This document shows, one piece after another, positions 44,969 through 54,468 of a stretch of 64,000 bases of DNA. The notes under the pieces are model-generated. The model made no database searches, was not told where the DNA came from, and saw only the letters and a program-made list of their open reading frames with translations. The stretch spans positions 7,419,164 through 7,483,163 of the forward strand of contig NZ_CP037452.1 of assembly GCF_007754425.1 (NCBI RefSeq), given 5' to 3'. The stretch's first letter is position 1; every line of letters begins with the position of its first letter. This stretch comes from Gimesia fumaroli. GTDB taxonomy: Bacteria > Planctomycetota > Planctomycetia > Planctomycetales > Planctomycetaceae. The position numbers were made by a program, and so were the translations under genes.

Positions 44969-46400
44969 TTAATTCCGTGAGTTCGATTTTGTCGAATTCA
45001 GAATCGTTTTACCCTCAGACAAAGCAGGAGGGCTGGAGTCGTTATTATCCGGTACGTTGGATGAAGGTTCCTGTTGCTTTTTTTGACTGACTAATTGACC
45101 GCCACCTTGTCTGTCTCCCAGAGGAGGCAAGCCGCGAATGGCCCTCAACTCATCGACTTTAATAATCTGCGCTCGTATATCTGTTGCCAGGCGTTTTTCA
45201 AGTATATCTGGATCGTCAATGTGCGTGGCTTCGATCTCCACGGTTAAACTCTTACCAAACTGAGGCGCTAAGCGTTCGGTATCATCTTCCGCTAACAAAT
45301 CCAAAATTGGTTGCACTGTGAGTGAAATGAACTGCTTCAAACTTGCATAAAAAGCGGCGTAACTTCCTCCATCAGAAATCCCGGCGGCAATTCCTGGTAC
45401 CCCATGCAAAGCTAGAATAGCATCTCTGAATTGTACGAACGATTCATTGTAAGCCATCTCTCTGGGAGTAGCCGTCAGCGAGACCACCTGCTCTCCCGTC
45501 GTAAAAATCGCCTTTCCTATTTTTTGTTCCGCCATATTTCTGTTCAAACATGGCAGCTGCTGCTTCGAGCTCTTCTTTCGTCGGATTCATGCCTTTTCCA
45601 CAGGTCACAACAATAGAAGGATCGGCACCATTATTCATCTGCGCCCAGCGAGCGGCATCAATCTGATTTGCGGAATCAATCCATCTGGCACCTGCACTGA
45701 CAGGTGATTGTCCATCATCTTTATAGAGCGGATGGGGCCAACGCGTGATTTGCAATTGGAAAAGTGGAATTATTTTACCGGCAACCTGCTGAAATGTCCC
45801 TGAATCAATAAAACTGTGTCCCGCAGATTCATGGAAATAACGTATGGATGCTGTCTGAATTTTATATCCCCCTTCTGGTAGTTCGCTGGAGGGAGCAACC
45901 GGTGTCGCAATCGCTGTTGGTATGACATACCGTTGGACAGTTTTGCCGAATTTATTGGGTACGTTCCAAACAATACTTGTTCCCGTCAGCTGCAACTGTA
46001 AGACACGTTCATAACGAAACGAGGCTCCCGATTGTGTAGGATTTGGCTGTTTTAATATTTTGCATAAGCTATGATCATTGGGGAGAGGTGCTGAAGCACC
46101 ATATTCACCTGCATATAAACTTTTCGTTTGACCGTATCCAGATTCTTCCTGAATTCTCTGTTGCATTCGTTTTTGTTTTGATCCGTTGACCGAATCATCG
46201 TAAACAAACACAGAAGCCTGCATGGCCTGCAGACAAATGGCCCTGACGGCAACGAAAGTCCAACCAGTAAATTGTTCCGATTCCTGGCGATGATCACTAC
46301 TCCAGGAACCGGGTTGTCCTGCCCCTAAAACAGCACGCAGAGCAACTGCAAACCGATGAGATTTAAAACGTGACACTAGCTGCTTAACTGGATTCCACAT
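44969..46400 (-). pseudogene. Phage portal protein, split by a frameshift
   Basis: The N-terminal piece (46400 to ~45523) has HK97-type portal features: FTGWTFVAVRAICLQA, LCKILKQPNPTQSGASFRYE, LTGTSIVWNVPNKFG and IDAARWAQMNNGADPSIVVT, ending ...AAMFEQKYGGTKN. The C-terminal piece lies in another frame (visible through GKAIFTTGEQVVSLTATPRE, then DAILALHGVPGIAAGI, ending at 44969). Removing one A from the A6 run (45520-45525 on the plus strand as T6) restores a smooth reading FEQKYGGTKIGKAIFTTGE. So it is a pseudogene, a frameshifted expression or a sequencing error. Full reading would be about 477 residues, normal for a portal. It is 60 bases after the terminase. Confidence 0.8.
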
Positions 46401-46459
46401 AATCGGTCATTCCTGTTCAACTGAAAATTCTTGATTGAATTTTCCACTTGTTTAATTTT

Positions 46460-48172
46460 CTAAGCCACAATCAGACGGCGTCGACTTTGATCTCGTATTG
46501 CACACAAGCAATAGACAACTGCATCTGCCCGATCCGGCGATCGTCCCAGCATCTCACGCAAGGTTTTTCCCATATAGTTTTCGTCTGCCCCGCGGCGGCC
46601 TTTGGGAGTGATATAGTACTTTTCCCCGTCATGCCCTGAATAAATTTTTGCGGGCGCGATTAACTCAGCCTTTAATCGTTCGTTATCAGGCAACCCAAAC
46701 GGCATCATGCGAAAGTCCCCTGCTGGGTCAAGTCGTCTTCCGGCTTCACCATAAAGTTCTGCTCGTTTATTGGCATATTTTTTTGTATTTAGATCACTGG
46801 CTGCATTCCCGTGAACTTCAATGACATGCACATTTAACTTTTTCAATGGATCTCCCACTGCATTGCCATAACCACCTCCCCAATCAATGGCGATTGGGAC
46901 AGCTCCCTGTTTTAAGTTGATTCCATAAATAAGGGCTGTCTCCAAAACCCACTCCATTGTTTGTTGCGTATCAGAGAATTGACACTCATGGATGGCACGA
47001 ATCCCATATCGTCCTCCCACTGCGAGTACAGAAGTGTCTCCATACCGGGATGCTGCAACGTCCAGCCCAAATCCCTCCACTGGTAAGATGTGATCCAAGA
47101 TCTTTAAAGCCAGGGAATGATTTCCTTGACTGGCACGCAACCAGAGTTGATTCCATCGTCGCCAGAATCTGATTGGTTTAACCAACCATTCAGGAAGAAT
47201 CACTTGCTTATCAGGATCTTGATCAGGAAACTTACCGAGTGCATAAACATTTCGAATCAGTGGATCTGAATCATGCAGCAAAGCCATAAATTCATCGTAA
47301 CAGGTTTGACCCGGAATTTTTGGATGGCATTGATCGAAGTGCGTTTTCTCGATAGAAGTACCATGCGGATAGAAAGTCCCCGCTATTTCAATTCCTCCCA
47401 TAGGTGCAATCGGCTGCTCAAGACACTTTTCTTTGACATTCGTGCATTCCCAACCACTGACTGTGATACAACGAGTTTTTCCATATTGGTCAAGAATTGT
47501 CTGGGTTTTATCGGGTTCGACAATTGGAAATGCATCTCGAAAGGCTCCCGAGAGAGTAGAAGGGTTGGAAAGGGCTAGAAATTTCTTGGCCTGTGTATTT
47601 GCCAATTTGTATTTATCTTCCAGGTTTGGTGCCGTCGCTTCATCAAACCAGAATAGAACATGGGGTGAATGAGCACCTCGAAAACCTTCGATGTGCTGTG
47701 GATTAGCCAACGTAATTGAATGTTGCTTGTTATCATACACACCAGAGATTTGTAGTGAGCCCGGAGGAATGACCGTCATCTCCCGCCACCATTTATCGAC
47801 TTCCCCAAAGGCAATTTTTTGTGCCATTTTCATGGAATCGCGGGTAATGATGATTTTGGCATCACTCCAAATATGAAAATAAATACAACAGGCGATACCG
47901 GCCGCCGCCCCTTTCCCACACCCTGTATTTCCCTTGACAAAAACACGCCGAATTGTGGGATCAAACAGGGACTCGAGAATATCCCACTGCCATTCATCCA
48001 ACTGAACTGCGGGCCACTGAAATTTGACATAAGGACGGATTTTTCCAACACGTGCCTGATCAATCGTCTGCTTTAATTCAGTCTTTATCTGTTTTTGCTG
48101 AGCACGAGTTCTCTGTTCCCGCTCTAAGTCAAGCATTGAGCCTTTACTAGAGGCTGCCAAACGCTTCACCAT
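46460..48172 (-). CDS. Phage terminase large subunit
   Basis: 570 residues. ATPase part: Walker A-like VKGNTGCGKGAAAG (GCGKGA, with Gly where Thr or Ser usually follows the Lys), Walker B LFWFDEA, then KFLALSNPSTLSGAFRDAF (coupling motif area). Nuclease part: VEGFGLDVAASRYGDTSVLA (first metal Asp), VPIAIDWGGGYGNAVGD and RSPDRADAVVYCLCA (third acidic site). The C-terminus is intact. It would translocate DNA into the prohead through the portal. No small terminase gene is recognised before it; an IS5-like element lies 86 bases upstream. Its reading frame is undamaged, in contrast with the portal gene. Confidence 0.9.
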   Translation of the reverse strand: MVKRLAASSKGSMLDLEREQRTRAQQKQIKTELKQTIDQARVGKIRPYVKFQWPAVQLDEWQWDILESLFDPTIRRVFVKGNTGCGKGAAAGIACCIYFHIWSDAKIIITRDSMKMAQKIAFGEVDKWWREMTVIPPGSLQISGVYDNKQHSITLANPQHIEGFRGAHSPHVLFWFDEATAPNLEDKYKLANTQAKKFLALSNPSTLSGAFRDAFPIVEPDKTQTILDQYGKTRCITVSGWECTNVKEKCLEQPIAPMGGIEIAGTFYPHGTSIEKTHFDQCHPKIPGQTCYDEFMALLHDSDPLIRNVYALGKFPDQDPDKQVILPEWLVKPIRFWRRWNQLWLRASQGNHSLALKILDHILPVEGFGLDVAASRYGDTSVLAVGGRYGIRAIHECQFSDTQQTMEWVLETALIYGINLKQGAVPIAIDWGGGYGNAVGDPLKKLNVHVIEVHGNAASDLNTKKYANKRAELYGEAGRRLDPAGDFRMMPFGLPDNERLKAELIAPAKIYSGHDGEKYYITPKGRRGADENYMGKTLREMLGRSPDRADAVVYCLCAIRDQSRRRLIVA

Positions 48173-48314
48173 CTATTTCTATCAATACTTCTGTAGAAAG
48201 AACTTGATGTCATTGGCATGTCGTATCTCTCCTCTCCATCACTCCACTGAGTCTCTAGAGGTAGTTTCAAAACCCAAAATTACGTGAACAGTTTGGTATA
48301 GTATTTGTAAGAGT

Positions 48315-48333
48315 ACCTCCCCAGAAAGGAGGT
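48315..48333 (+). promoter_or_regulatory. Shine-Dalgarno-sequestering hairpin of the transposase
   Basis: ACCTCC (48315-48320) and GGAGGT (48328-48333) form a perfect 6-base stem with a 7-base loop. The right arm is the GGAGG ribosome site of the transposase, so the site would be hidden in the mRNA. Hidden ribosome sites that limit transposase made from read-through transcripts are known in several IS elements. Confidence 0.65.
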
Positions 48334-48339
48334 CTCATT

Positions 48340-49175
48340 ATGACCATGACCCGCGTGTCCCGACCTGCCACAGGTCGCAACATAACCGGGTCCAGGACGG
48401 AACCAAAACCACAACTCTCGGACGAGCAATGGCTTCTGATCAAAGATCTGTTTCCAGAACCACCGGCAAACGCAGCCGGAGGGCGGCCCAGAGTGGCTGC
48501 CCGCGAGTGCCTCGAAGGAATCCTTTGGGTATTAAGGACTGGTGCCCGATGGAAAGATTTACCAACATTTTTACCATCGCCCAGCACCTGCTGGCGTCGT
48601 TTCAAGGAATGGACCGAAGACGGTGTGTTCCTGGAAGCGTGGCAGCGATTACTCGAACACCTCGATCGCCGGAAGCTGGTAGTCTGGTCGGAAGCGTTCG
48701 GGGATGGCACATTTTGCCCTGCAAAAAAAGGGGCGCCGATGTCGGCAAGACAAAACGGGGAAAGGGAACCAAGCTTATGCTGCTGGTCGACGGGAACGGA
48801 CTCCCTCTCGCTCTGGATCGTACCAGTGCCTCGCCGGCAGAGGTGAAGTTGATTGAGTCCCTGCTGGACCAGCGCATTTTGCCACGCGACCCTGATCGCC
48901 TGATTTATGATCGTGCGGCCGACAGCGATCCCCTGCGCACACAATTGGCGGAACGGAAGATAGAGCTGATCTGTCCGCATCGCAAGAACCGTGTAAAACC
49001 AGCGACGCAGGATGGGCGTGCATTGCGGCGATATCAACGCCGTTGGAAAGTCGAACGCACCATCAGTTGGTTGTTCAACTTTCGTCGCCTGGTAGTACGG
49101 TATGAAAGATACAGTCATTTGTTTTTAGGATTCGCACAACTCGCGTGCGTGTTCACCTTACTTAATAAGTTATGA
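48340..49175 (+). CDS. IS5-family transposase, produced by -1 frameshifting
   Basis: Two overlapping frames make one protein. The first (48340-48846) starts MTMTRVSRPATGRN and holds the N-terminal DNA-binding part (LSDEQWLLIKDLFPEP, LRTGARWKDLPTFL), ending the DDE region with GDGTFCPAKKG. The second frame carries GADVGKTKRGKGTKLML and the rest, including LIYDRAADSDPLRTQL (second Asp region) and RRWKVERTISWLFNFRR (catalytic Glu). The overlap contains an A7 run (48723-48729) giving A-AAA-AAA in phase, a typical -1 slippery heptamer; about 278 residues result. It catalyses excision and integration of the element through a DDE active site. Confidence 0.9.
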
Positions 49176-49342
49176 AACCACTTCTAATCATTTTGTTTTG
49201 CAATTCAGACTGAAAACCACTCATCATCCTTGCCTTTGGCGTGCGCTCGTCAAGATAATTTATGTTTGCTTGTTTCTACCTGAACTGAAAATTGTAAAGT
49301 TCACAAATGCCAATCGAATACGTTCTTTATTGGAGCAAGAAC

Positions 49343-50200
49343 ATGAAAGTCGCTTTCACTGCCATCGTACTTACCTCTCTCTTGATCCCCATTCACCCTA
49401 CATTTGCTGAAAATGAGGTGAAAATCATACCAGATGTCGTTTATGGTCATAAATATGGAATGGCTCTGACGTTTGATGTTTACCAGCCTCAAAAACAGGC
49501 AAACGGAGCTGCTGTACTGTTTATGGTAAGCGGCGGCTGGTATTCAAAATGGACGGATCCTAAAAACATGCTCGGCTGGTTTAAGCCCTTACTCGATGAA
49601 GGGTTTACTGTTTTTTCCGTCAGGCATGGCAGCAGTCCTAAATTTATCATTCCGGAAGTCGTGGATGATGTTCGCCGTAGCGTGCGATTTATTCGACTTC
49701 ACTCAAATGAATATGGAGTCCGTCCCGATCAGCTCGGCGTCTGGGGGGGAAGTGCCGGTGGCCATTTATCTTTGGTCTTGGGAACAACTTCAGATGAAGG
49801 AAACCCAAAAGCAAAGGACAAAGTCTTGCAAAGCAGCGATCGTGTGGCTGCCGTCGTCGCTTACTACCCTCCGACTGATTTACGAGAGTTTGTTGATGAG
49901 AAGTCACCTTATTATCACCGCTTTCCAGCGCTCCAGTTTGATGCAGATCTGGCAGATGATTTCTCTCCTTTACTGCATGTTACACAGGATGATCCGCCGA
50001 CATTGCTCATTCATGGAGATCAGGACCAGCTTGTTCCCATCAGTCACAGCAAAAACATCATGAAACAGTTTCAGACACAAAAGGTGCCTGCAGAGCTACT
50101 GATCATTGAAAATGCGGCTCATGGATTTAAGGGGGACGACCATAGCCGGGCCAGTGAAGCTGTTGTGAAATGGTTTAAGCAACACTTGCTGCCGCAATAA
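49343..50200 (+). CDS. Exported alpha/beta hydrolase
   Basis: About 285 residues from the ATG at 49343, which has GGAG placed eight bases upstream; the N-terminus VAFTAIVLTSLLIPIHPTFA is a signal peptide. The fold has VLFMVSGGWYSKW (oxyanion HG-like region as SGGW), nucleophile elbow GVWGGSAGGHLSL (GGSAGG), PPTLLIHGDQDQLVPISHS (acid Asp) and IIENAAHGFKG (His). This is the lipase or esterase branch with the GxSxG triad, acting in the periplasm on unknown esters. It lies after the IS element and converges with asnS, the two stops 32 bases apart. Confidence 0.88.
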   Translation: MKVAFTAIVLTSLLIPIHPTFAENEVKIIPDVVYGHKYGMALTFDVYQPQKQANGAAVLFMVSGGWYSKWTDPKNMLGWFKPLLDEGFTVFSVRHGSSPKFIIPEVVDDVRRSVRFIRLHSNEYGVRPDQLGVWGGSAGGHLSLVLGTTSDEGNPKAKDKVLQSSDRVAAVVAYYPPTDLREFVDEKSPYYHRFPALQFDADLADDFSPLLHVTQDDPPTLLIHGDQDQLVPISHSKNIMKQFQTQKVPAELLIIENAAHGFKGDDHSRASEAVVKWFKQHLLPQ

Positions 50201-50232
50201 ATCAATGTACTCGAACCACCTGTGATGGAAGA

Positions 50233-50257
50233 TTAAAACTCCGCATTTTTCGGAGTT
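50233..50257 (-). terminator. Terminator-like hairpin at the end of asnS
   Basis: On the minus strand AACTCCG (50257-50251) and CGGAGTT (50243-50237) form a 7-base stem with a 7-base loop, followed by TTTTAATC-type sequence that contains the asnS stop. The U-tract is short, so strength is uncertain. The hairpin is made from the last codons of the gene. Confidence 0.45.
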
Positions 50258-51624
50258 CGGGGGAATGGTATGCAATCTCGAATATTGGTCATTGAAGTGA
50301 TTAATTGAATCAGGCGTTCAAATCCTAAACCAAACCCGGAATGCGGGACAGTACCATATTTACGCAAGTCGGTGTACCACCAATAATCATCCGGATTTAA
50401 TCCCCCCTCTTTCATCCGATCAATCAGAACATCGTAACGCTCCTCACGCTGGCTTCCGCCAATAATCTCACCAACACCGGGCACAAGCACATCCATGGCA
50501 CAAACGGTTTTTCCATCATCATTACAGCGCATATAAAACGGTTTGATCGTTCGCGGATAATTGTAAACAATGACCGGCTGTTTGAAATACTCCTCCGTTA
50601 AGAATCGTTCGTGCTCTGACTGCATATCACTCCCCCACTCAATGGGATAGTCAAATTTCTTTCCGCTGGACTTCACAATTTCGATTGCTTCCGTATAAGA
50701 AATTTGAATGAATTCATGGCTCGTGATATTCGTCAGTGTTTCGAGCGTTGTGTTATCAATTCTCTGATTAAAGAACTCCATGTCTTCTGAACAGTTTTCA
50801 AGCACATCACTAATGACCGTCCTGACGAAGCTTTCTGCCAACGCCATATTATCCTGGAGATCGTAAAAGGGCATTTCTGGCTCAATCATCCAAAATTCAG
50901 CCAGATGACGAGAGGTATTAGAATTCTCAGCTCTAAAAGTGGGGCCGAAGGTATAGCATTCCCCAATTGACGTTGCAAATATTTCTGCTTCCAATTGCCC
51001 GCTAACTGTTAAAGAAGCAGGTTTTCCAAAAAAGTCCTGAGAAAAATCAATCTCTGTTTTGACTTGCGCAAGTCGTTCCAGGTTGAGTGTGGTGACCTGA
51101 AACATCTCTCCTGCTCCTTCACAATCACTGGTCGTAATGATGGGAGTTTGAATGTAAACAAATCCGCGCGTCTGAAAAAAACGATGAATCGCGGCTGCCG
51201 CCTCATTACGAACTCGTGTAATCGCCCCAAAGGTATTCGTTCGAGGGCGTAAGTGCGCAATCTCTCTCAAAAATTCAAAGCTATGCCGCTTTTTCTGTAG
51301 TGGATAAGTATCGGGGTCTGCGGTACCGTATAAAACAAAAGATTCTGCGTGTAATTCAATTCGCTGATTTTTGCCAGGTGATTCATTCACTTTTCCTGTC
51401 ACGGAAATACTGGCCCCCGTATTAACATCTTTAATTGTAGCCTCATAATCCGGAACGTTTTGATCAATGACAATCTGCAAGTTGGTCATACAACTGCCAT
51501 CATTTAATTCAACAAATGAAAAACCACTCTTGGAATCGCGGCGTGTTCGAACCCAACCCGAGACCTTGATTGTTTCTCCTGGTTGAGCTGTACTTAATGC
51601 TGTTTTTATTTTCGTCCGAATCAT
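50233..51624 (-). CDS. asnS: Asparaginyl-tRNA synthetase
   Basis: 463 residues, normal length for class IIb AsnRS. N-terminal OB-fold anticodon domain ([33 protein letters not shown]), then the catalytic core with motif 1 region [19 protein letters not shown], motif 2 [20 protein letters not shown] and motif 3 [16 protein letters not shown]. It charges tRNA-Asn with asparagine in the cytosol. The [14 protein letters not shown] and [18 protein letters not shown] stretches agree with AsnRS and not AspRS. Its ribosome site is not strong. It stands alone between the hydrolase and the pilus-type operon. Confidence 0.95.
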   Translation of the reverse strand: MIRTKIKTALSTAQPGETIKVSGWVRTRRDSKSGFSFVELNDGSCMTNLQIVIDQNVPDYEATIKDVNTGASISVTGKVNESPGKNQRIELHAESFVLYGTADPDTYPLQKKRHSFEFLREIAHLRPRTNTFGAITRVRNEAAAAIHRFFQTRGFVYIQTPIITTSDCEGAGEMFQVTTLNLERLAQVKTEIDFSQDFFGKPASLTVSGQLEAEIFATSIGECYTFGPTFRAENSNTSRHLAEFWMIEPEMPFYDLQDNMALAESFVRTVISDVLENCSEDMEFFNQRIDNTTLETLTNITSHEFIQISYTEAIEIVKSSGKKFDYPIEWGSDMQSEHERFLTEEYFKQPVIVYNYPRTIKPFYMRCNDDGKTVCAMDVLVPGVGEIIGGSQREERYDVLIDRMKEGGLNPDDYWWYTDLRKYGTVPHSGFGLGFERLIQLITSMTNIRDCIPFPRTPKNAEF

Positions 51625-52068
51625 ACGAAAGGAACTTTCCTGATTTGAATTCGTGACACTGCGACACGATTGATTTTGGGAAATTCAAGACAGCCATCAC
51701 TTGTTTAGCGAGGGCTGTTCAAAGACTGATTTCTAGTGCACTTACTAGAAAACGGTTTCCTTTTTTAATATGCCGTTTGGAATCTGTAAACTGTAATACT
51801 GCGGGCCGGGCAATGATTGTGCTTTTCCAACAGAAATTTCTATTCAACAAGATCGAAAAACAGCACTTTTTGTATCTTTATAAACAAAAAGCCCTCAATC
51901 AGCGTTCTCATGAAAGATAGTGTTGCTGGAAAATGGATCTAAAGCTTGTTTGAAATATCATGTCCCAATTTCTGTTAACCCAACACACTTCATCGTAAAC
52001 CACAATGCCGTGAACGTAAGGTCACTTCACCAAAACGATCTAAAATAGATGCCGAGATTCAAAAACGA
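51625..52068. other. Intergenic region between asnS and the pilus-type operon
   Basis: About 445 bases with no gene. It contains a perfect inverted repeat TTTCTAGT-GCACTT-ACTAGAAA at 51730-51751, which could be a protein-binding site or a hairpin. No clear -35/-10 pair before 52069 and no ribosome site at the first gene of the operon. Confidence 0.5.
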
Positions 52069-53175
52069 ATGAGTAATCCTGACTCCCTCCAGCTCAAGAA
52101 AATCTCTCCAGAAAGCCTGGCTGATCTAAACGATGAGCTTTCTGCCATGATTCGTGCAGGAATCCCATTAGATGAAGGTTTGCGGAATGCGGCAAAACAC
52201 TTGAGAAAAGATTCGCGCCAGTTCATAGAACAACTCGCTTTAAGGGTCCAGCAAGGGGAGACTCTGGGAGATGCGATCGACCAGGAGTCGAAAACACTCC
52301 CCATCTCATATGTTTCATTAATCAAGTCGGGGCTGAAAATGGGGCGACTTCCAGAAGCCTTGCAGGCCTACACATCCTTTTCTCGCTCTCGCATGGAACT
52401 ACGCCAGGAACTTGGAAACGCATTATTATATCCCGCTTTTGTACTCATGATGGCGTTTCTACTTTCGCTGTTTGTCTGCTTTATGATATTTCCGCAACTC
52501 ATGGTCGTAAATAAAATGTTCCAGCTGGAAATTACTCCTCTTATGAGTTCCATTTCAGCCTTGTTTGAATTCTATCAAAGCTGGTATCTACTGATCCCGC
52601 TGGTTTTCTGCCTATTATTCATCAGCTGGAAAACCAGTCGATTCTCATTCCTTGTTGCTCGAGAACAAAATGAATCCTTCATAGGAAAACTCTTTTCAAC
52701 AATCGCTTATGGGTGGATACCAGGATATCAGACATTAGTTCGAGAAATGAATTATTCGACTTTTGCCGAAATGTCGGGCATCCTGCTGACCTATGATGTT
52801 CCCCTGCATGAATCTCTCACACTGGCAGCTGAATCCACAGGAAACACAAAAATCATTACGGAATCGCACTCTCTTTCCAGACTCCTGGTACGCGGGACTT
52901 CACTCAAAGAAGGAATTCAATCCTGCAAACAGTTCCCAGACTTTATAAAATTGATGATGATGGAAAAGACTCATCAGAATCATCTACCCCAGATTATGTC
53001 TGAAATAGCACGGGTCTATCGAGCGCGCGTTTTAAATCGCATTGATTGGATTAAACGAATCATTCCCGTCACACTTCTAATTGTAATAGCCGGTGGTATC
53101 ACCGCTTGTTATACACTCATTGTGTTTATCCCCTTCGTTGAAATATTAAAAATGTTAGGGAGTCCCACGACCTAA
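52069..53175 (+). CDS. Type II secretion system F-type inner-membrane protein, first copy
   Basis: 368 residues with two GspF domains: an N-terminal helical cytosolic part (SPESLADLNDELSAMIRAGI ... QQGETLGDAIDQE) followed by the first membrane helix pair (LLYPAFVLMMAFLLSLFV, then LIPLVFCLLFISW), and a second repeat (TFAEMSGILLTYDVPLHESL ... LVRGTSLKEGIQS) ending in a C-terminal helix (VTLLIVIAGGITACYTLIVF). GspF forms the inner-membrane platform of type II secretion or type IV pilus machines and couples to the assembly ATPase. The next gene overlaps the stop by one base (TAATG). No ribosome site is visible. Confidence 0.9.
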   Translation: MSNPDSLQLKKISPESLADLNDELSAMIRAGIPLDEGLRNAAKHLRKDSRQFIEQLALRVQQGETLGDAIDQESKTLPISYVSLIKSGLKMGRLPEALQAYTSFSRSRMELRQELGNALLYPAFVLMMAFLLSLFVCFMIFPQLMVVNKMFQLEITPLMSSISALFEFYQSWYLLIPLVFCLLFISWKTSRFSFLVAREQNESFIGKLFSTIAYGWIPGYQTLVREMNYSTFAEMSGILLTYDVPLHESLTLAAESTGNTKIITESHSLSRLLVRGTSLKEGIQSCKQFPDFIKLMMMEKTHQNHLPQIMSEIARVYRARVLNRIDWIKRIIPVTLLIVIAGGITACYTLIVFIPFVEILKMLGSPTT

Positions 53176-54437
53176 TGAATCATTATTCTTATATTTGCAC
53201 AGATGATAACGGACAGGAAAAACATGGCTTCCTGCAAGCAAAAAATGATGAATCTGCGCGTATAAACCTGATGGAACAAGGCCTGAGAATTGTTCGGTTG
53301 GATTTGTGTTCTGGAGAAGAAATCCCCCAGCCTGATACGAATGCTGTATCAGAAAACATTGCATCTTCAAATCATCAACTCTCTGAGTATGGTAAAACAG
53401 CGTGGAATCCTGACACTGAATTCCTTGATCACTTACCGAAAATCTCCCAACTCAATGTCCATGGTATGCCGCTTTCAGCAAGCATGCGTACCTTGGCTGA
53501 AGAGACCACTTCTAGAAAACTCTCTCATACATTTCAGAGAATAGCCATTGATCTGGAACAGGGCACAACTACAGAAGAAAGCTTCTCTCGGCACTTGAAG
53601 CATGTTCCTCAAAATCTGGAATCACTGATTCGAGCAGGCGCCCAAACTGAGCAACTGGAATCGATTATTGAAAATTATATCGAGAGCCAAAGGCTTCTGG
53701 TCCAGTCGCGGCATAAAGTTATGACGTCTCTTTTTTATTCATGTGTGTTAGTTTTGGGTACTTTTTCACTCTTTTATTTTCTGATGGTTTCCGTGGTCAC
53801 AAATTTCCAATCAATTTTTATCGACTTTGGAATAGAATTGCCCACAATCACAATTTTGACGATCAGTATCTCAAATTTTCTTTCTTCCTATGGTTTATCA
53901 GCTTTAGCAATCCTGTTATTCAGTTTTGCCGGAATCTGGTTCAGTTTTGACTTGTTCAAAATGCAGGCGATACGTAGGCGCCTCATAAATCATATACCGA
54001 TTCTTGGCAATATTTTAAATTACACCTCAATTGCATTATTTTGCCGGATGCTGGCTACGATCATCGAAGCCAAAATCAAGCTGCCTGAAGCAATTGAATT
54101 AGCCGCCAAAACGACCAAAGACCCGAACCTAATTGCTGGCTGTGTACTATTGAAGCAACGAACGAGGGAAGGATTTGATCTCCTGGAAGCTTCAATTGAA
54201 ATCCCCCATTTCTCCCAAAATTTCGTACCTATTTTTCAATGGCAAGATCGCCCCGATATTTTCGTTGATTCACTACGTGCCAGTAGTAATATATTTCAAG
54301 CCAAAGCAAACATGAAGACAGGGGTGCTTGTATTCACGCTGCAGCCACTTGTGCTAATTGGAATCATAGTCAGCATTGGCCTGCCGATCGTAGCAATCTA
54401 TCTCCCTTTAATAAAGCTACTCAATGATCTCTCATAA
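53175..54437 (+). CDS. Type II secretion system F-type protein, second copy
   Basis: 420 residues. The first ~85 residues are a short domain starting MNHYSYICTDDNGQEKHG, of the kind that precedes GspF in many pilus systems. Then two GspF repeats: MPLSASMRTLAEETTSRKLS and HLKHVPQNLESLIRAGAQ, membrane helices at ~185-215 (LFYSCVLVLGTFSLFYFLMV) and ~235-258, and the second repeat with ALFCRMLATIIEAKIKLPEA. The last helix is near the C-terminus (LVFTLQPLVLIGIIVSIGLP). It starts in a TAATG overlap with the first copy, so translation is coupled. Likely a partner, not a redundant copy. Confidence 0.88.
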   Translation: MNHYSYICTDDNGQEKHGFLQAKNDESARINLMEQGLRIVRLDLCSGEEIPQPDTNAVSENIASSNHQLSEYGKTAWNPDTEFLDHLPKISQLNVHGMPLSASMRTLAEETTSRKLSHTFQRIAIDLEQGTTTEESFSRHLKHVPQNLESLIRAGAQTEQLESIIENYIESQRLLVQSRHKVMTSLFYSCVLVLGTFSLFYFLMVSVVTNFQSIFIDFGIELPTITILTISISNFLSSYGLSALAILLFSFAGIWFSFDLFKMQAIRRRLINHIPILGNILNYTSIALFCRMLATIIEAKIKLPEAIELAAKTTKDPNLIAGCVLLKQRTREGFDLLEASIEIPHFSQNFVPIFQWQDRPDIFVDSLRASSNIFQAKANMKTGVLVFTLQPLVLIGIIVSIGLPIVAIYLPLIKLLNDLS

Positions 54438-54468
54438 CTAATTTTTTCGTCAGAAAGTTGCTTCAATC

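Larger units (their letters stand above)
48258..49184 (+). mobile_element. IS5-family insertion sequence (about 927 bp)
   Basis: Terminal inverted repeats are GAGGTAGTTTCAAAAC (48258-48273) and its partner at 49169-49184 (13 of 16 match), flanked by TA at both ends (48256-48257, 49185-49186) as target duplication. It encodes one transposase made by a -1 frameshift; the stop codon lies inside the right repeat. These features fit the IS427/IS1031-like group of IS5. All parts look intact, so it may be active. It inserted just upstream of the terminase gene. Confidence 0.9.

Noticed and set aside
33807-48172. Complete active prophage
   Set aside because: No integrase, repressor, connector, tail or lysis genes, no attachment-site repeats seen, a frameshifted portal and a chimeric capsid.
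51625-52068. T-box leader upstream of asnS
   Set aside because: No T-box consensus or antiterminator pairing is visible, and T-boxes are not expected in this phylum.
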